A stretch of 64,000 nucleotides of DNA from Latrodectus hesperus (taxonomy: Eukaryota > Arthropoda > Arachnida > Araneae > Theridiidae): assembly GCA_037975125.1 (NCBI GenBank), contig CM075862.1:13713125-13777124 (forward strand), given 5' to 3'. Position 1 is the first letter of the stretch. Each line of letters starts with the position of its first letter. Shown one piece after another: positions 48,633-60,590 of this stretch. Below the pieces are notes generated by a model. That model made no database searches, was not told where the DNA came from, and was given only the letters and a program-made list of their open reading frames with translations. Both the position numbers and the translations under genes were made by a program.

Positions 48633-51085
48633 AAGAATGATGATTGTTATCAGAAATGTAATTACATATTTCACAGGAAATAATTCATTACTGAATTTAA
48701 AAATATGAATAAAATTTGGATTCACATGTAAATAAAAACTTCAAAGCATTTAGTTAATGTAAAAAATTAGTTTTTTTCAAGACAAAATTAATTTGCAATT
48801 ATGATCCTTACAAACATTGCAATAAAATATTATATGCAATTATGGTCATTTATAAAATTTGACTGTTTGAAAATTTAATTTTAAGAATTTTTAAGAAAAA
48901 ACAGGCAACAATTATTAAAAAAACCTAAAAGTTTAAAGGAGAAGCAAAATTGTGATACATTTCCTCAGATTGTTTCTATTGACAGAAGTCTGTAGCGCAA
49001 ACAACAATCCAACAATCCTGAATTTTTGTGACAAGGACTCCTTTTAGTCAACCAGGTAGGGCGCCAATAGTGGTCATGTCCCAAGATCATCAACCGAACT
49101 GGTATTCCTTGCACGATACACCAGTTAATATTGTCTTCATACCAATTTATAGCTAATATAAAACATTAACTCAATGCTTAAAATCAATGTAAATTTTATA
49201 TTTATTACTTTGTCTTTTTTTCTGAGCAATTATGCCTGCTAATAACAAAAAAAAAAGTTGTCTTTTTAAAATTCTTTTTTTTGAATTACTGAAAGATTTT
49301 TATATTTCAGGACTCAAATTATTACAATTTGCAAACAAGAGTGTAAGATTATAGCTTTCGAATTTTTCATTTTAAAGAGAACATCGTTATTTTTTAACAT
49401 CACTTGAATAAAAGTTAGTATTAAAATTTAATATTATCTTTTTTCTAGAACATTTAATTTCTTATTCTGTGGATCTTTTATTTTGGAATATATCCATGAA
49501 TTACTATATTCCTTTGGAATATATAATAACTATTGGATAAAAATATTATGAATAAGAAATTACAGAGTGCAAGTAAGTAAATAAAACTTGTAAAATAAAA
49601 AAGGTTTCTTTTATTGTAAAGCAAAGCCTTTATTAAAGCATAAGTTTTTTGAGGATGTGACAAAACGTGGTGATTATCGAAAAAAATATGAATAATCAGT
49701 TATCTAGACTGAAGATGGGTCTTTAGTCTGTAAGCTTTTCCTTAGGGATAAGTATGTCTTTTTTTTAATTTTTCTAGAAAAACTTAATGGTTTGAAAAGA
49801 ATATAAATAATAAATTGTAGAATAAAAGTAATTCGGAAAATAAAAAGGTTTCTTCTTGCATTATAAATAAAATATACATAGTGATTTCATAAGTAATTAT
49901 TTACTATTTGAATGCTGCTCTGAATACTGTGAGATTTGTGAAAACGAGAAACGGTAGAAAAAGTTAACGATTAGTTTAAAAAAATGTAATTTATTTTTTC
50001 CTGGCAGAAAATTTTTTACATTGGACAATTGCAAATTGTTTAAGGTATCTGTTTTCGTTCGAGCCAGCTTTTCTCTTAAATACTAATTTAAATTCTTTTT
50101 TTTTTGATAAATTATGATGTAGAAACATATAAAATTAGCTAAATTTTGAATACATATTATGAACGTTTTTGAGAAATTGGTTACTTTCTGAAAAATTTTA
50201 ATAAAATTTTAACATAATGGTTAATACTCTACAGATAATTGTAGTGCATTAATTGTAATTTAATTTGGTTATATGGTTTTATGTGGCAATGTTCTTTGAA
50301 ATGAAACAAAATCTAAGAAAAATGTTGAGCGATAAAGAAAACATGGTTAAAAATAAACAGCAGTATGGATATTTTAAGAAGCTTTTACTGAACCTTTTCT
50401 TTAAAAAATTCTGTGAAAGAAAAAATGTTTCATATATATTCAAAATTTTCTTTATTTTGTAGAAAACAGCACTTAAAACATGCAGGCCAGGTTTCATATT
50501 TTCACTATTACTTAAGATATCATGTTAAAAGTGGGTGGTGGAAATTTGTGAAAAACAAAGTTTTGAAAAAATTGCCTTCAAAGGGAAAGTTTCGCTATTA
50601 ATAGTGACAATGATACCTCTTGTTTCCGAATATATAAGCCAAATAATGGCAATCAATCAGCACATTATAGAAAAACATAAATTAAAAAACTTTAGAGAAA
50701 AAACTAAAATATAACTTTTTTTTTACTACTTGCCGTTTGAAAATGCAACTTCCAATTTCATTTTTTCAAAATACTAAGTATTTTGAAATTTCTGTAATTT
50801 AGTATCTATTTTTACATACAGTAAAACGAAAAACCGTTTTGGAAATTGGAAAGTTCTGAGGCAAGACTTACAAATTAAAAAAATAGATGCATGTAGTCGA
50901 AAATGAACTTTTTCGAACTTAGGCGGATACCTTAACGGATAAAAATTTTAGGTAAAAGAAAAAATAGAATTGACAAAGGAATATTACAATGCATCAGTGT
51001 TCCATTTGATTGTAAAAATTTACTTTTTAATATTTCTTTTAAAAATTAAAAAGTAAATATTAAAAAGTTCCTATTTAAAACTAAA
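48633..51085. other. AT-rich spacer
   Basis: About 2.4 kb of AT-rich DNA. A small trace near 49025-49120 is less AT-rich but unassigned. Short frames (50265-50462, 50413-50601) lack known domains. A short inverted repeat (TTTACTTTTTAATATTT) lies near 51018-51063. Confidence 0.5.
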
Positions 51086-51089
51086 AACT

Positions 51090-52130
51090 AAATCGAAATG
51101 AGTTTGCTTTCAACAACTGAAGAGAGTTTACCTTAGTCATAAAAAGCCCATTTGGCGCTACTGTATTCAGATGACTTATAGAATTTCACCCAAGTCAAAG
51201 TCTCTTTAAGATGACATAAAAAGACTATTGACTGATGTTAACCGGGATGATAAGCATGGCATACGAAAAATCTTAATCCATGATAATCGCTGTACGTGGC
51301 AAATGACACAAAAGATACTTAACATTATATTCCTCGAAGTATATAAAATTATTAATGAAGAATAGCATATGCGCAAAAAACAGTTTGCTGTTTGGTTTCC
51401 ATAGTTTAACAAAGAACTAAAAAAAGGAGCGTGATAGACTCAGTAATGAAATCCTTTAATTTCTTAAAGATGGTGTCCATAGCAATAATGCTATGGACAC
51501 TATCTACTTTACCTAGAAGAAAGGTAACAACTTTGCTTTATTGAACGTTTTGAAAGTAACACACCCATTAGATATGGTATTTACCATCAATTTATAAGTC
51601 CCATTACTCCCATTTGAAATGGGCTGCCTTTGTTTCTATAGCAACCACTACTAATGAGACTACTTAGCATGAGCTGATCTCATGGAAGGTAAACAATAAA
51701 ATACACTTGATACTTTTTGATATTCGATTTAGTTTTTCAGTTCATGCTTTATATCTTTTTATATAGATATAAAGCATGAACTTTTGAAGATGATCCTTCT
51801 ACCATAAAAGTAAAAAGATATATGTCATGGACAAAAAGAATTTTTTGGGTTTTTTATAAAGAATGTATATCTAATGAAAGCTATCAAGCTGAAAAGATAC
51901 TTGTAACTAACTTCTATATCACTGGTTTCATTTTTTGTTGCTTTTTAACCAAAAAATGAACTTACCTAAATGTCATTTTTATTCTAAAGGTAAGGTTGAT
52001 GTTGACATAAATTCATGATTTTTATCAATTCAAAGAGAAGAATGACTGGAGGCATTTTATTTCTGGAAAATTCCCCTACAAGAATGTATTGATCCTGGAA
52101 GTGATTACTTTGAATACTGAGATTTTACAA
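51090..52130 (+). pseudogene. mariner transposase fossil with internal replacement
   Basis: Ordered matches to the mariner at 35016-36251: GATVFR near 51152, VNRDDKHGIRKILIHDNRC and TWQMTQKIL near 51237-51325, RLSNEI and FLKDGVHS near 51440-51485, then TFEDDPSTI near 51778, SYQAEKILVTNFY near 51880, and the C-terminus LQECIDPGSDYFEY near 52074-52115. About 250 bp in the middle (roughly 51500-51776), where the first Asp should lie, is unrelated and ends in a 17-bp inverted repeat. Many stops and frameshifts. Old and inactive. Confidence 0.78.
51740..51781. repeat. Perfect 17-bp inverted repeat
   Basis: GTTCATGCTTTATATCT at 51740-51756 is mirrored at 51765-51781 with an 8-nt spacer. It sits at the edge of the foreign segment inside the mariner fossil. 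Confidence 0.88.
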
Positions 52131-52309
52131 ATTTAGCGTAAAAAAGTTGGCTGTTTCTCATACATTTTAGTGAGATTCTCGTGCATACAATTAGCAAAAC
52201 TTTTACCGTATATCATCACAACATTCTTTTCAATAGGAATACATGATCCTAACTGAATGACCACATTGTCACAATTTTCTACGCCAACGATATCTCTCCA
52301 AATAGCCTT

Positions 52310-53936
52310 TCAAGCACTTTCTCTGTGATGGTCGACATCATATCAAACTAAAAGTGATATATCGAAAACTACAATCAACTGACTCACCTCCTATGACGTC
52401 GAAATCACCTGTCGAATACGCTTGGCGATGTTTTTGTTTGCTTAATGCGTCCATCACGTAATCTATTAAATTAATGACGCATTTTCTCAGTGATGGTCGT
52501 CATTATATCCAACTGAAAGTGATATATCGAAAACTACAATCAACTGACTCACCTCCTATGATGTCGAAATCACCTGTCGAATACGCTTGGCGATGTTTTT
52601 TTGCTTAATGCGTCCATCACGTAATCTATTAAATTAATGACGCATTTTCTCAGTGATGGTCGTCATTATATCCAACTGAAAGTGATATATCGAAAACTAC
52701 AATCAACTGACTCACCTCCTATGATGTCGAAATCACCTGTCGAATACGCTTGGCGATGTTTTTTTGCTTAATGCGTCCATCACGTAATCTATTAAATTAA
52801 TGACGCATTTTCTCAGTGATGGTCGTCATTATATCCAACTGAAAGTGATATATCGAAAACTACAATCAACTGACTCACCTCCTATGATGTCGAAATCACC
52901 TGTCGAATACGCTTGGCGATGTTTTTGTTTGCTTAATGCGTCCATCACGTAATCTATTAAATTAATGACGCATTTTCTCAGTGATGGTCGTCATTATATC
53001 CAACTGAAAGTGATATATCGAAAACTACAATCAACTGACTCACCTCCTATGATGTCGAAATCACCTGTCGAATACGCTTGGCGATGTTTTTGTTTGCTTA
53101 ATACGTCCATCACGTAATCTATTAAATTAATGACGCATTTTCTCAGTGATAGTCGTCATTATATCCAACTGAAAGTGATATATCGAAAACTACAATCAAC
53201 TGACTCACCTCCTATGACGTCGAAATCACCTGTCGAATACGCTTGGCGATGTTTTTGTTTGCTTAATGCGTCCATCACGTAATCTATTAAATTAATGACG
53301 CATTTTCTCAGTGATGGTCGTCATTATATCCAACTGAAAGTGATATATCGAAAACTACAATCAACTGACTCACCTCCTATGACGTCGAAATCACCTGTCG
53401 AATACGCTTGGCGATGTTTTTGTTTGCTTAATGCGTCCATCACGTAATCTATTAAATTAATGACGCATTTTCTCAGTGATGGTCGTCATTATATCCAACT
53501 GAAAGTGATATATCGAAAACTACAATCAACTGACTCACCTCCTATGATGTCGAAATCACCTGTCGAATACGCTTGGCGATGTTTTTGTTTGCTTAATGCG
53601 TCCATCACGTAATCTATTAAATTAATGACGCATTTTCTCAGTGATGGTCGTCATTATATCCAACTGAAAGTGATATATCGAAAACTACAATCAACTGACT
53701 CACCTCCTATGACGTCGAAATCACCTGTCGAATACGCTTGGCGATGTTTTTGTTTGCTTAATGCGTCCATCACGTAATCTATTAAATTAATGACGCATTT
53801 TCTCAGTGATGGTCGTCATTATATGAAACTAAAAGTGATATATCGAAAACTACAATCAACTGACTCACCTCCTACGACGTCGAAATCACCTGTCGAATAC
53901 GCTTGGCGATTTTGTTTGTTTCTTTAATGCCTCCAT
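52310..53936 (+). repeat. 165-bp satellite array, about ten units
   Basis: The landmark CAGTGATGGTCGTCATTATA recurs at 52488, 52651, 52814, 52979, 53144, 53309, 53474, 53639 and 53804, with a diverged first unit near 52323. Steps are 163, 163, then 165 bp throughout. Inner units are nearly identical; the outermost units are more diverged at their outer sides. The two 163-bp units have lost GT from a GTTTTTGTTTGC run. A CpG site (ATGACGTCG or ATGATGTCG) varies between units. No frame runs through it, and there are no spacers, so it is not CRISPR. Confidence 0.97.
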
Positions 53937-54489
53937 AACCTAACTCTATTAAATTTGAATATAAAGGTTTCAAGTTGTTTTTGTGGCTTATATTTATTTC
54001 TCCATTCAGTCCATTTGTATCTTATATGTCACTATTTTGCCTACCATGTTAGAGCATGTCAGTGAAATGAATTTATTAAAATTTTATTCTTGTATAATAA
54101 AATAGCAACTAAATTTGAACTTCCTGGTTGTTTTGGCAAGATATTTGTCATTTGTCGATGATACAATATGAACAGCATTTTTTTTATCTCTTCCATAATT
54201 TCATATAAAAGAATTCTGAAGACAAATTTCTTTTGCTAGAATAAAATTCTTTTATTTCTTTTAGACACTTCTTTTTTTTTTTACTTATTTGCGAATATTT
54301 TTCAACATATTCAAACGTAGACAAAATATAAATATTCTACGGTTTAATTATTAAAACATGTGATATTCAAAAATTAGAAAAGTATTGCCATCAATTTCCC
54401 AGTAAAATGAAATTTTAATGCATTTACAAAACAACTCAAATACGAATATAGACTATAGGATGTAAAAAATCTATGTTTCGTACTTTTCA
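53937..54489. other. AT-rich spacer
   Basis: Nothing recognised. Confidence 0.5.
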
Positions 54490-54970
54490 GCTGACAAGTC
54501 ATCATCATCATTATAATTGGCCAAATAGTCGATTGTGGGCTAATGCCTTCCTCCGAAGATTTCACCATGACTACCAGTAAAAAATCTTTGACTTCCAATT
54601 CTTCTCATTTTGTTAGAAAATCTGACTCCACTGAATATCTTAACGGTGTGATCTGAAGGCAATTTTACTAGTTCAAATAGATCTAAAGCTTCACCCATCT
54701 TTAAAGCGCTGAAGCCATGCCATTCGAAGCATATGAGCCATTCAATTTTCATGCTATTTAATTGTATATACTTAACAATATCAGGTTGTTTATAAATCCT
54801 ATATAATTCTGAGTTAAATATCCTTCTCCAGTTATTGTTCTCTTCTATACACCACCAAGAATACTTTTTAAAATCTTCCTTTCGAATAACGCAACAGTAT
54901 TTCCCTCCAACTTAGTCACAGTCCAGGGCTCAGAAGCACATGTCAAGACATAGCCTCACAAGAGGTTTGT
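54490..54970 (-). pseudogene. RTE-like LINE 3'-end fossil
   Basis: Minus-strand pieces parallel the LINE tail at 30864-31309: SEPWTVTKLEGNTV, ALFERKILKSILGGV, IYKQPDIVKYIQLNSMK and a WS-NLRRKALAHNRLFGQL ending just after 54540. Frames change several times and stops are common. The two minus frames of 70 and 74 codons here are partly out-of-frame readings of this remnant. Confidence 0.65.
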
Positions 54971-55238
54971 GGATGTTAAGTACCAAGTGTAAAAGCACCG
55001 TCTGGGGATTATTTGGCCATTACATTGGTTTTACAACCTCAGGGAACCTCTCACACTTATTTCAATTTTAAATTACACTAAATGCTTTTATTATATTGAA
55101 CTTTAAATTGCTTGTCTTCAATAGTTTTTAAACAATTTATCGGGATTCGAACGTCAACTAACTAATGCACTTAAAGTATATTTAGAAGAGCTTTATTGCT
55201 TTTTATAATATGATATATTTTTATGTATTATATTTTAT

Positions 55239-55245
55239 AATATAA

Positions 55246-55328
<83 letters not shown>
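55239..55328. repeat. (CT)n(TA)n microsatellite
   Basis: About 55 bp of CT followed by about 37 bp of TA. Confidence 0.97.
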
Positions 55329-55334
<6 letters not shown>

Positions 55335-55424
55335 ACTAATGACACTTGGACAAGACAAGCTCGCAAGGCCTTGGCTATGCGAATTTAAGTCAATTGGTCA
55401 ATTGGGAGCGTCTTCGTTTTTAAT

Positions 55425-55637
55425 TAGAGCACCATGAAGGTGAAAGTACGACTTTGCTCTACACACATGCCATAGGTACCCGTTTATAGGGTAGGCAACC
55501 ATTCACACTTCATTCATACAAGGAAAGGACAAATACAGGATAGATAGAGAGAGAAAGTAAATCCATGCCCGAACCGGGATTCGAACCCAGGACCACCTCA
55601 TTCGCAGTCAGGCACGCTGATCACTAGAGAAGTTGGT

Positions 55638-55643
<6 letters not shown>
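55425..55643 (-). repeat. SINE family A, partial copy
   Basis: Minus-strand head AACTTCTCTAGTGATCAGC and GGTCCTGGGTTCGAATCCC, then the CTATCCTGTATTTGTCC and GCCTACCCTATAAACGGG body. The 3' part is eroded. It borders the next (TA)n tract. Confidence 0.8.

Positions 55644-55728
<85 letters not shown>
55644..55728. repeat. (TA)n microsatellite
   Basis: TA tract running into the left end of the DD36E element. Confidence 0.97.
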
Positions 55729-55733
<5 letters not shown>

Positions 55734-56943
55734 TCCAGTCACATTAATGTGACCATCTGTCAAAAGCCAGAATAACCACCTTTCGCAGAGCGGACTGCAA
55801 CGAGACGTGCAGGAAGAGTCACTTAGGTCCCTGAAGGTGTTCTCTGGGATGTTGAGCAGTGCCAACTCTAATGCCATGGCCAGCTGCGTTAGATTACGCG
55901 GTTGAGGATCCATGGCGCGAACTACTCGATCAAGATGGTCCAACATATGCTCGATTGGGTTTAAGTCAGGTGAGTTTGCTGGCCAGGAGAGGACGGTAAA
56001 CTCATCCTGGTACTCTTCGAACCACGCACGTACACTGGCAGCTGTATGGCACCTCGCATTGTCCTGCTGGAAGATGCCATCATCTTGAGGATAAACATTG
56101 CGCATGTAGGGGTGGACATGGTCTGCAAGGACAGATGAGTACTTGTATATTGATCCATCGTGCCTTTCACAATGATCAGTGAACCCATAGAATGCCAGGA
56201 AAACATTCCCCAGACCATAATGCTCCCGCCTCCAGCTTGGACCATTCCGGCAATGGTTGCAGGGTGGTTCCTTTCAGAGGTTTCATGCCTTATACGCCAA
56301 CGTCCATCTGTCCGATGGAGCATAAAACGCGATTCACCTGAAAACGCAAGCTGTCGCCACTCAGTGGACGACCAGCTGCTGTACTGGCGTGCAAATTCTA
56401 GCCTTCGCCGTCGATGAACATCAGTCAGCATAGGTACACGAACCAGGCGTCTGCTTCGGAGCCCCAGAGGCAGCAATGTTCGCTGAATAGTAGTTTGGGA
56501 GACCTTTTGGTAGCCCCTTGGTTCATTTTGGTGGTCAGTTGCTCAACGGTAGCCCGTCTATCTGCCCGAACGCATCTCCGCAACCGTTGTTCGCCTCTGT
56601 CATCTATGGCGCGTGGTGCACCCCATTTGCCACGTCGCTGATTTTGGACAGGCCCATTTTGCCATGCACGGTACACTTTTACCACGGCGACACGCGAACA
56701 GTTCACAAACTCAACCGTTTCGGAAATGCTTCCACCCTTGGACCGAAGCCAATGATCATGCCATTTTGGACGTCGGATAAATCGCTTCGTTTCTGCATTA
56801 CGCCAACGATTGAAATGTTTTCCGAAGCCCTCACACACCCTTTTTATATGCGCAACTGCACTGTGCTGCCACCTGCCTTCTGTGATTGGTTATTTAACTC
56901 TGACATTGAAAGTACGTGGTGGTCACATTAATGTGACTGGACT

Positions 56944-56946
<3 letters not shown>
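55729..56946 (-). mobile_element. Tc1-like element of DD36E spacing, degraded
   Basis: 1,218 bp with CACAGTCCAGTCACATTAAT at one end and its inverse at the other (about 27 bp). The repeat itself contains the palindrome GTCACATTAATGTGAC. Both sides are (TA)n. The transposase is on the minus strand and is broken by frameshifts. Confidence 0.92.
55745..56838 (-). pseudogene. DD36E Tc1-like transposase pseudogene
   Basis: N-terminal HTH frame from 56838: GGSISETVEFVNCSRVAVVK, then RRGKWGAPRAIDDRGEQRLR and VEQLTTKMNQGATK. A frameshift near 56470 leads to LRSRRLVRVPMLTDVHRRR. The first catalytic Asp is Gly in AFSGESRFML (usually FSDESRF). A second frameshift near 56100 leads to FQQDNARCHTAASVRAWFEE and NSPDLNPIEHM. 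Thirty-six residues separate that Asp and Glu. A third shift near 55830 corrupts the C-terminus. Clearly inactive. Confidence 0.88.

Positions 56947-57021
<75 letters not shown>
56947..57021. repeat. (TA)n microsatellite
   Basis: TA tract on the other side of the DD36E element, ending GTATGTA. Confidence 0.97.
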
Positions 57022-57028
<7 letters not shown>

Positions 57029-57125
57029 TCGATGTGGTATAATATACAAAGTAGAATATAATATATTAACATATAAATATACACATACACTCTCGTAATT
57101 TAGAATAATTGCGATACTTTTTTAG

Positions 57126-57420
57126 CAGGTGGCAGGTCGATGGCTGAGAGGTTAACATTTTTAACTGATAAGTTGTGAGTCCCTGGTTCGAGCATAGATG
57201 TTCTTTTTTTATCTCTATATGTTTCCTTGTCCTTTCTTCTGAGATAATGAGTGAATGTGACTCACCCTATAAACGGGTTTGTGGTATAGTGACGTGGATC
57301 ATGCTACTTGCTTCCATAAATTAGTTCAGAGGTGTCCAGTGGGTAACGATAAATGAGTAGCAGTTTCCCGTCTTGTTGTGGTGAAAGGTTTGTCACCCAG
57401 TGCCCACTGTTGGAAAAGAA
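57126..57420 (+). repeat. SINE family A, full-length + copy
   Basis: Head TCGATGGCTGAGAGGTTAAC and TCCCTGGTTCGAGC, then CCCTATAAACGGGTTTGTGG, GTGACGTGGATCATGCTAC, GTAACGATAAATGAGTAGC and CACCCAGTGCCCACTG. The intact + orientation shows the module order most clearly. Confidence 0.87.
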
Positions 57421-57739
57421 ATTAACAGAAGTAAATTATCTCTCTGGTCCTTCATAAATTAACAGATGTTTTCTAACACTTCTGAAGAGATTTTTAGCAA
57501 GAATTATATCGCGCTGAAATTATATCAAAATATTTAAAGATATTGTTACGTAATTTCAAGAATAAACTGTGAAGCTTTTACATGTTTAAAAATTAAATTT
57601 GTAACCGTTTAGCATTTTGATTGACAGGACGTTTGCTAAATAACATACACACATGTCTATAAATTAAGAATAATGAAGAAGCACATGAAAAGCGAAAGGA
57701 AAAGTGTCGCTTGTAGAAATATCACACCCTTGAACAAAA

Positions 57740-57925
57740 TGAATGTGGATGATGAATGAATGTGGCCCACCCCATAAACGGGTTTGTGATGGAGGGACGT
57801 GGGAAATGCTACTCATCTCCGTGACCTTGGTTCATAGTTGCCTACCGGGTAACCATAGATTAGTAGTAGTTTCCGAACTTGTTGTAGCGAAGAACTGGTC
57901 ACTCAAAACTCATTGTTAAAAAGTT
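57740..57925 (+). repeat. SINE family A, headless copy
   Basis: Starts within the body (GAATGTGGCCCACCCCATAA, ACGGGTTTGTGATGG) and runs to the end module (CACTCAAAACTCATTG). The tRNA-like head is missing, a 5' truncation. Confidence 0.82.
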
Positions 57926-59224
57926 TTGGGCACTTTATTTCTGATGACCAAAGCTGCAAAATACAGCCAATCATCTTATAATTTTGAATCAAGGTTTTGT
58001 AAATAGTTTGACAGGTGAATTAAAGCAAAGTGATGATGTTTTACTTTGCAGATATGCTTAATATATTTAATATGCTTTGACCCTTTCAGCATGATAATCT
58101 TGGATTGTGCCAAGTACAGAACATGACATTGGTTAAATTAGACTCTAGGGAATTTTGTCGTCATATAGGCTTCTTTTCTTTGTATTATTTATAAATGTAG
58201 CTTTTGTGCATACATTTTTCTTTTGTTATCTTATGCGTTTGTGAAACCTAAGTCATGGAATCCAAGTTTCCACCACATTTTTTAATCGAGAGAAATGCTG
58301 TTTCTTTTTTTACGATTAATGAAATTTCTCCGACTCAAAACAAGAAAAAAATTAGTTCTCGAAACATTGAAACTCTCACATTCATTTAGAGTCTAAAGGA
58401 AGTATCTAGGTGGAGAACGAATCAGGAATAAAACGCTGGCTCCCCTTTAATAGAAAAGAAGCAAATATTGAAGTGCAATTAAATCAAGTTCACTTTAGAA
58501 AATGTTTTGTCTCAAATTTGTTTGTTTCTTCTTCGAAGTCTAAGGAGGAGGAACGTGGGATGTAAACGGAAAAGAAATAATAAAAAGAAAAAAAAGAAAG
58601 CTTGAGCATACAAGAGAATTGATCATTTAATAGAAATCATCTGCAGTGGAACAAAATGTTACGTAAAAGATCGCAAAGAAAGCAAAAAAACTTTTTACCA
58701 ACCTTTTCAGCTTTTCTCAGTAGCAAAAGAGTGGAGTTTTTCGGTTAAAAAAAATATAAAAAAAGCTATCAAAAAATTTTTGTGCCTTGGAAAATCAAAT
58801 TTCAATAATGATGTTTCTCTTTTGTTGATCCATCTCTTTGGATTCTTTATTGGTCCAGCTTCCACTTCTCGGCACAGACATGTTTTTATTAAATTTCTCA
58901 GACGCTGAGAAATTGTCGAGAAAACTAGCTTTAACTCCCAAGGAGCCATCATATTTTTTACCACACCAGCCATTTCGAGAGAAAACAACAATTTGAGTGG
59001 ATTTCGTCTAAGAATAAATAGATTTGTCCGCTAATTTTTCGTCCAATTTGCAAAGAACTAATGTTATTAATGTTCGACAATTGTAAATCCACATAATTTT
59101 TAGTTATTAATGCAATTATGAAATGCAATTGCACAGAGGAATAGCATTAAATAGCTTAATAATATTTTAACTCTTTAAATTTTTAAGCTATTTAATACAA
59201 TTCTTCAGTGCATTTTATCACATA
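57926..59224. other. Unassigned stretch
   Basis: No repeat family recognised. A 94-codon minus frame at 58707-58991 has no known domain. A 13-bp inverted repeat (ATTAAATAGCTTA at 59146-59158, mirrored at 59184-59196) is present. Confidence 0.5.
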
Positions 59225-59960
59225 CATAGTGGTGCAGGTGAGTCCCGGACTGTACCTTAAGGTTAACGGGCTTAGAGTGCTCGGCCCTCACCAAACGCCT
59301 CGTAATTCCAAACCACGGTCAGGTGATGAGTCACACCTGATCTTTCACGTGCCTCTCCACATCCACGCCACACCAGAGGAAGGAGGCCGCCGTAGCCTGG
59401 TTGGTTAGGGCGTCGTTCTCATTATCGGAAGGTAGTAAGTTCGAATCCTAGCTTAACTAGATCGGTTGTGTTCACTAATAGTAGCTGGATCACGTTAAAG
59501 CTGGGCATGGTCGCAATGTCCTCCAAGTGAAATGATATCTCCTCTAGGAGTGGCAGCCCAAGTATTGGAGGTCTTCTGCTGGGTTCCTGCTTCAAAATCA
59601 CGAAGCTGCTTCTATCTTAACTGGTAAAGCCCAACTTAGGGCTAGGTACATTGAAGCCTGCTGGTACATGGTATAGGGTGATTTGGAAGCCACAGATTAG
59701 CATGGACACGTCCCCAAACGTCGAAACTCCAGCATCCCAGTGAGGGAGAATGATGTCACAATCCCAATCACTGCCCACGGAGATGATGCTTCATAGATTA
59801 GAGTGGACACTTGGGTGGAGATCCATGAAACTCCAACAACGCAGTGAAGGAGAGCGTGGCCCCCCTCCAAACAACTGCCCGCAGCAAATGATGCTTCACT
59901 TTGCTTCTCAGCTACTGAGCGCTTTATTTCATCACAGTTGGGAACTACTCAAGTTGAAAC
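59225..59960 (+). repeat. Repeat family D copy interrupted by a SINE
   Basis: The left part (GGACTGTACCTTAAGG, CAGGTGATGAG, CACACCAGAGGAAGGA) stops at 59385. After the SINE at 59386-59675 it resumes (TTTGGAAGCC, CATGGACACGTCCCC, CCCAGTGAGGGAGA). A ~100-bp internal direct duplication follows (about 59690-59790 and 59795-59910, each ending ATGATGCTTCA). Confidence 0.78.
59386..59675 (+). mobile_element. SINE family B, full length, nested in repeat D
   Basis: tRNA-like head with GTAGCCTGGTTGGTTAGG and AAGTTCGAATCCTAG, then GTGTTCACTAATAG, GGATCACGTTAAAGCTGG, CAATGTCCTCCAAGTG, GGAGTGGCAGCCCAAG, GGTCTTCTGCTGGG and a GGGCTAGGTACA end. Splits a family D copy, so it is younger than that copy. It is the best reference for family B in this window. 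Confidence 0.85.
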
Positions 59961-60339
59961 AGTTTGATCAGTGTATCTCTTTGCTTTTAGTACATTAAGG
60001 TTGATTTTACCAGAATCCACAGTTTTAATTGATTCATTGCCAACAACCACATCTGAAGTATGAATCATATCTATGAACTGTTGAACTAAGGATGCCAATG
60101 TGATAACTATTCAGCTACTATATCAGCATAAATGGCGACATAACAGAGGATTAAAGTACACTTGTGAACATCTCAAACAAGTGTATCATGGCTTTGACAC
60201 CCAGTAAAGTTTTAAAAGTAAATATTTAAATTCAATCTAAAGACTAAAACGTACTAGCGTAAATACTATACTAAAACGTACTAACGTACTAGTGCAACTA
60301 GGGTTGCCAAAATAGAATTTTCTGCATTCCAAGCACCCT

Positions 60340-60590
60340 CTTTATTTTGAACCCAATTCTGACGATGAAGAAGACATCTGAGCTGGCACTCTCCTCTCTT
60401 CATCCAACAGCAGAAGGACTTTGGACGTCAAAGATGAACCTGGACACGTCCCCAACCCATGGAGTTCCAGCAATTTAGTGAGAGAAGTAATCATCCTCTC
60501 AGAGTCACTCTGCCTGCTTCAAAGGATGCTTCACTTTGTTGATCTGATGGGAAGCTGCTGAGTCACTGCAGCTCCATATAAAAAAATCAT
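60340..60590 (+). repeat. Repeat family D, third copy
   Basis: CCAACAGCAGAAGGACTTTGG, CCTGGACACGTCCCCAACC, TTAGTGAGAGAAG, GGATGCTTCACTTTGTTGAT and ACTGCAGCTCC follow in family D order. Confidence 0.72.

Noticed and set aside
52310..53936. Regular repeats considered as a CRISPR array
   Set aside because: Units are contiguous 163-165-bp copies without variable spacers, in a eukaryotic context. It is a satellite.
54540..54752. 70-codon minus frame as a host gene
   Set aside because: It partly reads an RTE-like LINE tail out of frame; the flanking frames give the LINE motifs in order.
55608..55830. C-terminal IYIYIY extension of the DD36E transposase
   Set aside because: A frameshift carries the frame through the inverted repeat into the (TA)n tract and SINE; the real C-terminus is in another frame.
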